Source of the DNA: Prosthecochloris sp.
Lineage (GTDB): Bacteria; Bacteroidota; Chlorobiia; Chlorobiales; Chlorobiaceae
NCBI GenBank assembly: GCA_015482705.2
Contig: JADMLA020000009.1
Location: 1 to 40,901, forward strand
DNA length: 40,901 nt
Direction of reading: 5' to 3'
The position numbers were made by a program, and so were the translations under genes. A model generated the notes under the pieces. It saw nothing but the letters and a program-made list of their open reading frames with translations. It was not told where the DNA came from and did not search any database. Below are positions 16,606 to 24,077 of the stretch, piece by piece. How positions within the stretch are numbered: the stretch's first letter is position 1; the number at the start of each line of letters is the position of its first letter.

Positions 16606-18018
16606 ATGCCGACCTGGTCAAAATACAACACCTTGTTCCATTCCGAACGTTTCGGATACTTTCTCTACAATGCCATGTCTAACTGCCTGATCCAGGTTGA
16701 CGAGGCACATTACCGTTTTCTGCAACTGCTCGAAAGCGAACCGTCTTCAGCCGGTAACGGTTTCGACACACCGTTCATCTCTCTCTTAACGGAAAAACAT
16801 ATCCTCGTTGAACAAGGTGAAAATGAAAAACTGTTGATGCTCAAACAGTACAAAAAGAACTGCAACTGCTATGGGCAGAGAGATCTTTCACTCACCATCT
16901 GCCCGACGCTTGCTTGCAATTTCGATTGCAGCTACTGCTTCGAGCACAGTCAGCTCGACAAAGCGGTTATGAGTTATGAAACTATAGAAAACCTTACAGC
17001 ATTCATCAGGGAAAAAGCGGTATCAGGCAAAACAAGCATTATCTGGTATGGTGGAGAGCCTACTCTTGCATTCGATACCATAGACACGATTACCAGAAAA
17101 ATCTCCGCATCCGGGGTGAAACTCGAAAATGCACAACTCGTCAGCAATGGTTTTCTACTCGATGAGAAACGCCTCGATGCACTCGACGACCTGAAAATCA
17201 CCAACATTCAGATAACCCTCGATGGACCACAGGAAACGCATGACAGGAGAAGGAAACTGCTTAACGGCAAACCGACCTATGAGAAGATCATCAGCAATAT
17301 CGATCGTCTCGTGAACTCATCATTTACCGGCTCTTGCGATATCCGAGTGAATATCGATAAAACAAACATGGACGCCTTCGTTCCTTTTAGAAAGGATATT
17401 CTCAAACGCTATTCCGGAAAAAAAATAAGCGTTCACGCATCGAAACTCAAAACCCCTGAACCATGGGGGTTACGTCAATCGGAGTGGACCGACTATTGTA
17501 CCCAGCTCTACTTCGAACACGATATAACAACCAAATCATTATTCTTTCCGCACAACAACGAAACAGGTTTATGCGTAGCGCATTTTAACAATATGTACGT
17601 CTGCGGACCTTACGGAGAGTTATATAAATGCTGGGAAGATGTAGGAATACCTGCGATGACAATCGGCAACGTCAACCAGAAAAAAACTGTTGAAAATCCC
17701 CATATACAGGCGATGTATTCCATAGCGACAGATCCCTATATCCATGAAGAGTGCCGTGATTGCTCACTTTTGCCTGTCTGTTCGGAGATATGCCCGAAAA
17801 CATGGTTGGATGCTAGAAATGGCAATCTGCACAGTATCGAAGAATCCTGCACCCATTACAAAAATCACCTCAGTCAATGCCTTGAAGTATTTTACGATAT
17901 CTATCTCACTTCTGAAACAAGCAAAATGCTCTTGAACAAACCTGTCATGCCGCTCGAAAACAATGGTTACCGTGTCATTGCACATAACACCGGAAGTACT
18001 CCCCATCCGGCAGCATAA
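16606..18018 (+). CDS. radical SAM/SPASM peptide maturase
   Basis: The 470-residue protein has an N-terminal domain of about 95 residues, as in peptide-modifying radical SAM enzymes. A radical SAM core follows with CX3CX2C at Cys104, Cys108 and Cys111, and the SAM-binding WYGGEPT motif about 40 residues later. A Cys-rich SPASM domain comes next (CVAHFNNMYVCGPYGELYKC, then CRDCSLLPVCSEICP and a final SCTHY). SPASM proteins hold auxiliary 4Fe-4S clusters and usually modify ribosomal peptides or sulfatases. No sulfatase is present. Sixteen bases past its stop, on the other strand, lies a Nif11-type leader peptide gene, the likely substrate. An anaerobic sulfatase-maturase-like activity remains the alternative. 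Confidence 0.87.
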   Translation: MPTWSKYNTLFHSERFGYFLYNAMSNCLIQVDEAHYRFLQLLESEPSSAGNGFDTPFISLLTEKHILVEQGENEKLLMLKQYKKNCNCYGQRDLSLTICPTLACNFDCSYCFEHSQLDKAVMSYETIENLTAFIREKAVSGKTSIIWYGGEPTLAFDTIDTITRKISASGVKLENAQLVSNGFLLDEKRLDALDDLKITNIQITLDGPQETHDRRRKLLNGKPTYEKIISNIDRLVNSSFTGSCDIRVNIDKTNMDAFVPFRKDILKRYSGKKISVHASKLKTPEPWGLRQSEWTDYCTQLYFEHDITTKSLFFPHNNETGLCVAHFNNMYVCGPYGELYKCWEDVGIPAMTIGNVNQKKTVENPHIQAMYSIATDPYIHEECRDCSLLPVCSEICPKTWLDARNGNLHSIEESCTHYKNHLSQCLEVFYDIYLTSETSKMLLNKPVMPLENNGYRVIAHNTGSTPHPAA

Positions 18019-18034
18019 CGACCTTGTGGTTCAG

Positions 18035-18265
18035 CTATTTTTTCACAGTTGGACACCATGAAGTCACAACCTTGTCACATTTCAGATCAGCGACATCCAG
18101 ATCAAGAGCAATGAGTTGATCGAGTTCCTCCAGAGTACACTGAAATCCTGCCTTGTTCAAATGCTCAATCCGCTTACTCACGTCGACAATGGACATGACC
18201 TGATCACGAAATGAACTGTCTGTCTTGATTTTGTTGATTGCCGCTTTAGCCTGATCGAGTGACAT
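18035..18265 (-). CDS. Nif11-type leader peptide, candidate RiPP precursor
   Basis: The 76-residue peptide begins MSLDQAKAAINKIKTDSSFR and continues with HLNKAGFQCTLEELDQL, the pattern of Nif11-like leader domains. Such leaders guide ribosomal peptides to lanthipeptide synthetases, radical SAM enzymes or other modifying enzymes. The C-terminal tail (about residues 60-76) holds LKCDKVVTSWCPTVKK with Cys63, Trp70, Cys71 and Pro72. Cys43 lies in the leader. No double-glycine cleavage site is obvious. A strong Shine-Dalgarno (AAGGAGGAG, 18276-18268) precedes the ATG, and a promoter-like pair lies upstream. It faces the maturase gene across a 16-base gap. The leader call is firm by pattern; being the maturase substrate is inferred from position. 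Confidence 0.82.
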   Translation of the reverse strand: MSLDQAKAAINKIKTDSSFRDQVMSIVDVSKRIEHLNKAGFQCTLEELDQLIALDLDVADLKCDKVVTSWCPTVKK

Positions 18266-18321
18266 AGCTCCTCCTTGACTGACTATCGAGATCGGAAAAA
18301 ATCAGGGTCCCTTATCCTCTT

Positions 18322-18351
18322 ATAATATAGTCATTTCCATAAACTCTACAA
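18322..18351 (-). promoter_or_regulatory. candidate promoter of the Nif11-type peptide gene
   Basis: On the minus strand TTGTAG (18351-18346), 18 bases and TATTAT (18327-18322) lie between the ABC-F stop codon and the peptide gene. This leaves a leader of about 50 bases ending in a strong ribosome site. It would allow expression independent of the upstream ABC-F gene. Confidence 0.4.
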
Positions 18352-18372
18352 TTTCATTGCCTGTTACATCCC

Positions 18373-20262
18373 TTATTCTCGTGCAGCCAGCTCCTCCCAC
18401 CGAACCATATCTTCCTCGAGCTGATTCTGTAAGGATTGGAGTTCGTCGCTCAGTTGTCTGACCTGATCGAAATCCGATCCGGCATCATTCAATTGCAGAG
18501 AAATCAAGGCCTGACGTTCCTCGGCTTCAGCGATCTTCTTCTCCAGTAAACCAAGTTCACGCCGCTCTTTGTAGGTGAGCTTTCGAGGACCGGTATCGTT
18601 GCTTTTTTCTCTCGATACCCTACCAGGAACATCGATTGTCGTTTCTTCTTTCACCACATCCTGTACCGCTTTCATCTCCAGATAAACGCTGTAGTTTCCG
18701 GGATACTCTCTAATCCGTCCATTTTCCTCAATAGCAAAAATGTGCTCGACCACCCTGTCGAGAAAATACCGGTCATGACTGACCGTTATGACGCAACCCG
18801 GCCAAAGATCGAGAAAATCTTCAAGTATTTGCAATGTCGGAATGTCGAGGTCATTTGTCGGCTCATCGAGCAGCAGCACATTGGGAGACATCATGAGCTT
18901 TCTGAGCAGATAAAGCCTCCGCCGTTCTCCCCCGGAAAGATTCCCGATCAGATTGTACTGAACAGATGGATCGAAAAGAAATTTCTCCAGCATTTTCGAT
19001 GCGGAAAGTACGCTTCCATCACTGAGCGTTATGTGCTCAGCTTCTTCCTTGATATAGTCAATCACCCGCATGGCATCATCGAGGCCGCTGCTCATTTGAT
19101 CGTAGTACGCTATCTTTACTGTCTGCCCTGTTTCGATCCGGCCTTTTTCAGGAGATACTCTACCCGTAATAAGATCGAGAAGCGTTGTTTTACCAGAGCC
19201 ATTGGGTCCGATGATGCCTATTCTATCCCTTTTTTGTAACAGGTACTCAAATGATGAAATCAACGGCTTGCCGTCCCAGGATTTCGAAACTCCATGGAGT
19301 TCGATAATTTTATTTCCGAGACGTTCAGAACCAAAACCAATATCCAGCGTCTCCTTTTCGGTAACGCCCCGTTCTGTAACAAGTGATTGAGCGCGCTGGA
19401 TTCGTGCTTTCTGCTTCGTCGTTCGAGCCTTGCAACCTGTTCGAAGCCATGCAAGCTCTTGTTTGACAAGAGCTCTTCGTTTTCGATCAGCCCGAGCGAC
19501 CTGCTCCTCCTGCTCGGCTTTCTGCTGCAAATAGCTTGCATATCCTCCGGTAAAAACATTTGCCGATATTCCATCCAGCTCGATCATACGATTGACCACC
19601 CGATCAAGAAAATACCGGTCATGGGTAACCAGAACCAATGCACCTTGGTATCTCTTGAGATAGTTCTCCAACCACTCGACGCTGTCAGCATCGAGATGGT
19701 TGGTAGGTTCATCGAGAATAAGGGCGTCGCTAGGTATGACAAGCGCATGCGCCAAGGCAACACGTTTACGCTGTCCGCCCGATAGCGTGCCCATTTTTGC
19801 CGATACATCATGCAGGCCAAGTTTTCCAAGCACTCCTTTCACATGTGCTTCCAAATCCCACGCATTGTTAATATCGAGCTGATGCGAGAGATTGGTCATC
19901 TTTTCAATCAACTTTTCCCCCTGGCCGCCTCTCTCTTCAAGCGCTTTGCAAACCTTCTCGTACTCATAAACCAGCCGCAGCTCCTTTTCATCCGATTTCA
20001 ATATCGCCTCCAGTACCGTATCATCGGGACTGTAGGGAGAATCCTGGGGCAACCAGGCTATACGGCTTTGCCTTCCCATCATCATGGTACCTGAATCGGG
20101 CAGTTCTTTTCCGGCAAGTATTTTCAGAAGCGTACTTTTACCGCTGCCGTTTGTTCCGATAATACCAACCTTGTCTTTATCATCTATACCGAAAGAGACA
20201 TCACCGAAAAGCTTCTTTAAACCGTATTGTTTACTTATCGACTCTACTGTCAGGAGAACCAT
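18373..20262 (-). CDS. uup: ABC-F family ATPase, Uup-like
   Basis: This soluble protein has two ABC ATPase domains and no membrane segment, as in ABC-F factors that act on ribosomes. Domain 1 has GTNGSGKST (residues 36-44), LSGGQRKR and LILDEPTNHLD. Domain 2 has GPNGSGKTT, LSGGERRRL and LLLDEPTNDLD. A Lys-rich linker lies between them. The last 70-80 residues form a charged coiled coil (KLTYKERRELGLLEKKIAEA onward), which is the Uup-type C-terminal extension. Length (629) fits Uup. The gene is divergent from the nuclease gene over an 87-bp gap. It is not a transporter, so it should not be taken as an exporter for the neighbouring peptide. Another ABC-F subgroup is possible. Confidence 0.88.
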   Translation of the reverse strand: MVLLTVESISKQYGLKKLFGDVSFGIDDKDKVGIIGTNGSGKSTLLKILAGKELPDSGTMMMGRQSRIAWLPQDSPYSPDDTVLEAILKSDEKELRLVYEYEKVCKALEERGGQGEKLIEKMTNLSHQLDINNAWDLEAHVKGVLGKLGLHDVSAKMGTLSGGQRKRVALAHALVIPSDALILDEPTNHLDADSVEWLENYLKRYQGALVLVTHDRYFLDRVVNRMIELDGISANVFTGGYASYLQQKAEQEEQVARADRKRRALVKQELAWLRTGCKARTTKQKARIQRAQSLVTERGVTEKETLDIGFGSERLGNKIIELHGVSKSWDGKPLISSFEYLLQKRDRIGIIGPNGSGKTTLLDLITGRVSPEKGRIETGQTVKIAYYDQMSSGLDDAMRVIDYIKEEAEHITLSDGSVLSASKMLEKFLFDPSVQYNLIGNLSGGERRRLYLLRKLMMSPNVLLLDEPTNDLDIPTLQILEDFLDLWPGCVITVSHDRYFLDRVVEHIFAIEENGRIREYPGNYSVYLEMKAVQDVVKEETTIDVPGRVSREKSNDTGPRKLTYKERRELGLLEKKIAEAEERQALISLQLNDAGSDFDQVRQLSDELQSLQNQLEEDMVRWEELAARE

Positions 20263-20349
20263 ATGCTACTTTCGTAAAATTTCAATTAGCTTGAAAACAT
20301 ATACCATAACAATAATTTTCGCCTTTTCCAGCAATACTTACACCAAAAG

Positions 20350-20841
20350 ATGAAACAAAAAAAAACTCTCTTGACGTTGTTGTTTTTACTCATTGCCGCT
20401 GTTATCTCGTTTCTACCGAGAGTAGATAGAGATAGCGGAAATTACAAAGTATTACGCATTGCCGACGGTGACAGCTTCACCCTGACAAGAAACAATGAAG
20501 AACTTGAAATCAGACTCTACGGCATAGACTGCCCTGAGCAAAAACAACCATTGTATCGAAAAGCGGAAAGGTTTACCAGCACAATGCTTCAGAGAGGAGA
20601 GATAAGGCTTGTTGAAGTCGATAAGGACAGATACGGCAGAAGGGTTGCCTGGGTCTACATTGATTCAGTGTGCCTGAACGAAGAACTTGTCCGCCACGGA
20701 CTCGCATGGCATTATAAATACCATTCAAGCGATACGTCTCTTGCCCGCCTCGAAGACAGTGCCCGAACGGTAAAAGCAGGTATATGGTCCGACCCACATG
20801 CCATACCACCATGGATGTTTCGTAGAAAAGGCAAACATTAG
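20350..20841 (+). CDS. thermonuclease-family (SNase-like) nuclease, membrane-anchored or secreted
   Basis: The 163-residue protein has one hydrophobic N-terminal segment (LLTLLFLLIAAVISFLP) followed by a Staphylococcus-nuclease OB fold. Diagnostic stretches are VLRIADGDSFTL, IRLYGIDCPEQKQP (with the conserved Arg and Asp) and DRYGRRVAWVY. GLAWHYKYHS and AGIWSDPHAIPPW follow. The fold cleaves DNA or RNA with Ca2+. The N-terminal segment predicts activity outside the cytoplasm. Its stop codon overlaps the convergent kinase gene by four bases. Confidence 0.88.
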   Translation: MKQKKTLLTLLFLLIAAVISFLPRVDRDSGNYKVLRIADGDSFTLTRNNEELEIRLYGIDCPEQKQPLYRKAERFTSTMLQRGEIRLVEVDKDRYGRRVAWVYIDSVCLNEELVRHGLAWHYKYHSSDTSLARLEDSARTVKAGIWSDPHAIPPWMFRRKGKH

Positions 20842-22835
20842 ACGTAACGTTGTATTTCAGCCAACAGCTCGGATGAGTTGATCGGTTTTGCAAGAACAAC
20901 GTCGCATCCAGCTTTTTTTGCCGCTGCTTTTTCCTCCGGATCGGCAAAAGCAGTCTGTGCAATGACCGGTAATTCCGGGCGAATCTCTTTTATTCGGCTT
21001 GTCGCCTCATACCCGTTCATCACGGGCATCTTCATATCCATGAGCACAATACGGATATCAGGTACTTTCTGAACCTTTTCAACAGCTTCCTTGCCGTTTT
21101 TCGCAAGAATCACATTCACCTTTTGATTCGATAATATGCCTTTCAACAGTAAGCGGCTTATAGAATCGTCGTCGACAACCAAAACAGGAAGCCCTGAAAA
21201 AAACATACCGTTAGCGTCTTCTTGCATATCCTGCTTCAAAAGGGGGTTCGAAACCAAATGGCTGTCGTAGGGAATCGTAAAATAAAACGAGCTTCCCTTT
21301 CCGGGAATCGAGTCAACCCGTATCGTTCCACCAAGCATTTCTACAAGTTTTTTACTGAGACTGAGCCCTAATCCTGCGCCTTCATATTCACGTGTTGCAT
21401 CGAGCGAAACCTGTCTGAAATGTTCGAAAATTTTCCCTTGCTGATCATCAGGTATACCAATGCCTGTATCCCTGACATAAAACTCCAGCATCTCACCCTC
21501 TTTCCTGTAACCGAAAACCACCTCCCCTTCACGTGTATACTTCAAGGCGTTGCCGACAAGGTGCGACAATACCTGGCTGAGTCTGACCTTATCTGTCACG
21601 ATAAGACTCTCTTTTGCAGAAAGACCGGCTTCAGCGGAAAAAGTGAGGTTTTTCTCCTGTGCCTGTTCAAAAAAATCAGCATGTATTTTTTCAATGATTT
21701 TATTGACGCTGGTCTTATCCGGATAGAGCGATAATTCACCGGTTTCGATTCTCGAAATATCGATGAGATTATTGATTATTGAAAGCATACGTTTTCCGCT
21801 TTCATGAATGAGCTCTATATACTGCTCTTTTTCTTTTCCGGACAAGAGAGGTTCTCTCAACAACTTGGAAAAACCAAGGATACCGTTCATCGGGGTACGT
21901 ATTTCATGACTTATATTCGCAAGAAAACATGATTTCAGACGGTCGCTCTCCTCGGCTTTCTCTTTCGCATCGATCAGTTGACCCCATAATTTTTTCTTTT
22001 CGGTAATATCCTCCTTTACCGCCACAAAATTGGTTATGCGTCCCTGCTCATTGATCACGGGTGATATGCTCGCATCTTCCCAGTAAAGTTCACCGTTTTT
22101 CTTTCTATTGAGAAACTCGCCACGCCATTCCTTGCCTGAAAGAATGGCTTGCCACAAACGCTGATAGAAATCCTGAAGCATTTCACCCGACTGCAGGATA
22201 CGCGGATTTTTCCCCGAAACCTCTTCAAGAGTGTAACCCGTTAAAGCGGTAAACTTCGGATTCACATATTCGATATTACCTTCACGGTCGGTTATTACAA
22301 CCGCTGCAGGACTCTGCTCGATAGCCTTGTTGATGGTCTTCAGTTTTTCCTCGAACTGCTTTTCGCGAGTCACATCATCGTAAACCGCGACGATATCCCC
22401 ATCTGGCAACTTGAAAATGTAGTTTTCTCTCCAACCGACGACCCTCTCATCCTCATACATCGAAACAGGATGATGCTCAGGCTGTCCCGTTCTCCATACA
22501 CGCTGAAAAACGTCAAAAAGCCCGAACTCCTTCACCCCCGGAAACAGCTGCAGAACACTTTTCCCGATAACATCCTTCCTTGCGATAGTTTCGATTTTCT
22601 CGGCCGATTTGTTGAAATCCCGGAAAACGAAATCATTACCGTTATCCAGCACCTCGTAAACAGCGACACCGCTGCTAATATTTTCGAAAAGTTGCCGGAA
22701 CCGCTCTTCACTCTCCCTGATTTTCTGGGTAGTCGCTTTACAAATGGAGCCGACACTCTCAAGTTGAGCGACCTTCAACCGAAGAGCTTCCAGTTCAGCA
22801 AACTGCAGGGAAAGAGCTTGTTTTTCGTCCCTCAT
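20838..22835 (-). CDS. hybrid sensor histidine kinase with PAS domains and C-terminal receiver
   Basis: The 665-residue protein lacks membrane segments. A short coiled N-terminus is followed by two PAS domains (about residues 42-155 and 165-285), a HisKA domain with SHEIRTPMNG (His310), and an HATPase domain with the N box (VGNALKYT), DTGIGIP and GAGLGLS. A C-terminal receiver begins LPVLVVDDDSIS, with phosphoacceptor Asp600 in VLMDMKMPVMNG. The PAS domains suggest sensing of a small ligand or redox state in the cytoplasm. No cognate regulator or phosphotransfer protein lies nearby, so it is an orphan hybrid kinase. Its target is unknown. Confidence 0.93.
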   Translation of the reverse strand: MRDEKQALSLQFAELEALRLKVAQLESVGSICKATTQKIRESEERFRQLFENISSGVAVYEVLDNGNDFVFRDFNKSAEKIETIARKDVIGKSVLQLFPGVKEFGLFDVFQRVWRTGQPEHHPVSMYEDERVVGWRENYIFKLPDGDIVAVYDDVTREKQFEEKLKTINKAIEQSPAAVVITDREGNIEYVNPKFTALTGYTLEEVSGKNPRILQSGEMLQDFYQRLWQAILSGKEWRGEFLNRKKNGELYWEDASISPVINEQGRITNFVAVKEDITEKKKLWGQLIDAKEKAEESDRLKSCFLANISHEIRTPMNGILGFSKLLREPLLSGKEKEQYIELIHESGKRMLSIINNLIDISRIETGELSLYPDKTSVNKIIEKIHADFFEQAQEKNLTFSAEAGLSAKESLIVTDKVRLSQVLSHLVGNALKYTREGEVVFGYRKEGEMLEFYVRDTGIGIPDDQQGKIFEHFRQVSLDATREYEGAGLGLSLSKKLVEMLGGTIRVDSIPGKGSSFYFTIPYDSHLVSNPLLKQDMQEDANGMFFSGLPVLVVDDDSISRLLLKGILSNQKVNVILAKNGKEAVEKVQKVPDIRIVLMDMKMPVMNGYEATSRIKEIRPELPVIAQTAFADPEEKAAAKKAGCDVVLAKPINSSELLAEIQRYV

Positions 22836-23224
22836 GATATGTTATTGATATCATTGCCATTAAGTCATGAGATAATTCTATTGAACAGCATAAGGGGACA
22901 TTCTCATAACGTTTTTCGTCATATAAATTAATGAAAACATTTCGAATTTTAACCAAACACTTCACAAAGCAAAGTACTTTTTGACGTACAATCAACATCT
23001 TTTTTATTTTTTTTCTCAAAAAGCATCTTTTCCCCTTTATTCGATGACGTTTGAAAAGCAAATTTGCTTTTCAAGGAAACCGGCATACGACGCAAAGAAG
23101 AAAGTTTGCAGGAAACCTCTGTCGAACCGTATAGGTTGTCGGTTGAAGAAATATGCCGTGGCAAAGAGGTCGTGACAGCAAGAAGAAAAGGCAGGAAAGA
23201 GAAAAAGCCCGCAGGAAAGTACGT
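22836..23224. other. 389-bp non-coding gap with a 24-bp palindrome
   Basis: I see no convincing gene here. The upstream region of the hybrid kinase (22836 to about 22980) is AT-rich. At 23051-23074 there is a perfect 24-bp palindrome whose half-site is TTGAAAAGCAAA. There is no T run beside it, so it is not a standard terminator; it may be a binding site or an RNA-processing hairpin behind korB. Short purine-rich GCAGGAAA-type repeats lie between 23100 and 23220. Confidence 0.5.
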
Positions 23225-24076
23225 TTACGTATAATCCTTCAGCATCTTTGCAAACGCTGCGTCTGCAACTGTATGCTCATAAGCAGGAGTATGGGTTATG
23301 CCGAGCATATCCTCGTATAGTTCACGCCCGTCCCGGCGATAGATAATCCCCAAAGGAAATTTGGGCGTTTCGATGGCTTTTTCGAAAGCAAGCCGACGAT
23401 CAGACGGATCGTAATCGTCAGACAGATAGTAGGTATTTTCCTTAAACCACTGATAGGTGTTCTCCTTGTTGAATATCACGCAGGGTTGGAAAATATCAAC
23501 GACAGACAACCCTTTGAATGCGATTGCCTGTTTTATAATCTCCCTGGTTTGATTGCCGTCGCCGACATTTGCCCGTGCAACAAACGGCGCATCGAGAGCA
23601 ATCGCAACTGCAATAGGATTGAACGGTTCAAGCAGAACACCGTTGAGTTGAAGTGAAGTCTTCATACCCAAACGTGATGTCGGAGAGGCCTGCCCTTTTG
23701 TCAGACCGTATACCATATTGTCATGAACAATAACCGTTATATCGCAGTTACGGCGAATAGCATGCAGAAAATGGTTACCTCCTTCTCCGTACATGCACCC
23801 GTCACCCGATTCAGCAATAACGACAAGGTTCCTGTTTGAAAGCTTCACACCCATAGCGACCGGTAATGCACGGCCGTGCAGTCCGTTGAACATATGCGCA
23901 TTGACGTACTGCGGCGTTTTTGCCCCTTGTCCGATACCGGATACGATTACGAGATTCCTGCGATCGAGAGCAAGATGATGAAGCGCCTCCTTGAGTGCAT
24001 CGAGCAACTTATAGTTACCGCAACCGGGGCACCAGCCCATAGTCTTGACCTGCATATCGAATGGATTGACGATCAT
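23225..24076 (-). CDS. korB: 2-oxoacid:ferredoxin oxidoreductase beta subunit (KorB)
   Basis: This is the thiamine-diphosphate-binding subunit of the 2-oxoglutarate synthase-type enzyme. With reduced ferredoxin it carboxylates succinyl-CoA in the reductive TCA cycle. I use the ATG at 24076 (283 residues), because it follows a near-perfect AGGAGGTG ribosome site; a 17-residue upstream extension falls inside korA. Key motifs are MGWCPGCGNYK near the N-terminus, and the ThDP loop GDGCMYGEGGNHF with HDNMVYGLTKGQ. It starts two bases after the korA stop. The family also includes pyruvate and 2-ketoisovalerate enzymes. The KorAB reading rests on the two-subunit layout with a fused gamma-alpha partner. 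Confidence 0.92.
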   Translation of the reverse strand: MIVNPFDMQVKTMGWCPGCGNYKLLDALKEALHHLALDRRNLVIVSGIGQGAKTPQYVNAHMFNGLHGRALPVAMGVKLSNRNLVVIAESGDGCMYGEGGNHFLHAIRRNCDITVIVHDNMVYGLTKGQASPTSRLGMKTSLQLNGVLLEPFNPIAVAIALDAPFVARANVGDGNQTREIIKQAIAFKGLSVVDIFQPCVIFNKENTYQWFKENTYYLSDDYDPSDRRLAFEKAIETPKFPLGIIYRRDGRELYEDMLGITHTPAYEHTVADAAFAKMLKDYT

Positions 24077-24077
24077 G

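Noticed and set aside
18373..20262. ABC gene considered as exporter for the Nif11-type peptide
   Set aside because: Both ATPase domains are soluble, there is no membrane segment and the linker and tail are ABC-F/Uup-like, so it cannot transport.
22949..23175. Two short frames (71 and 64 codons) in the gap behind korB
   Set aside because: They overlap each other on opposite strands, cross the palindrome and have no ribosome site or family pattern.
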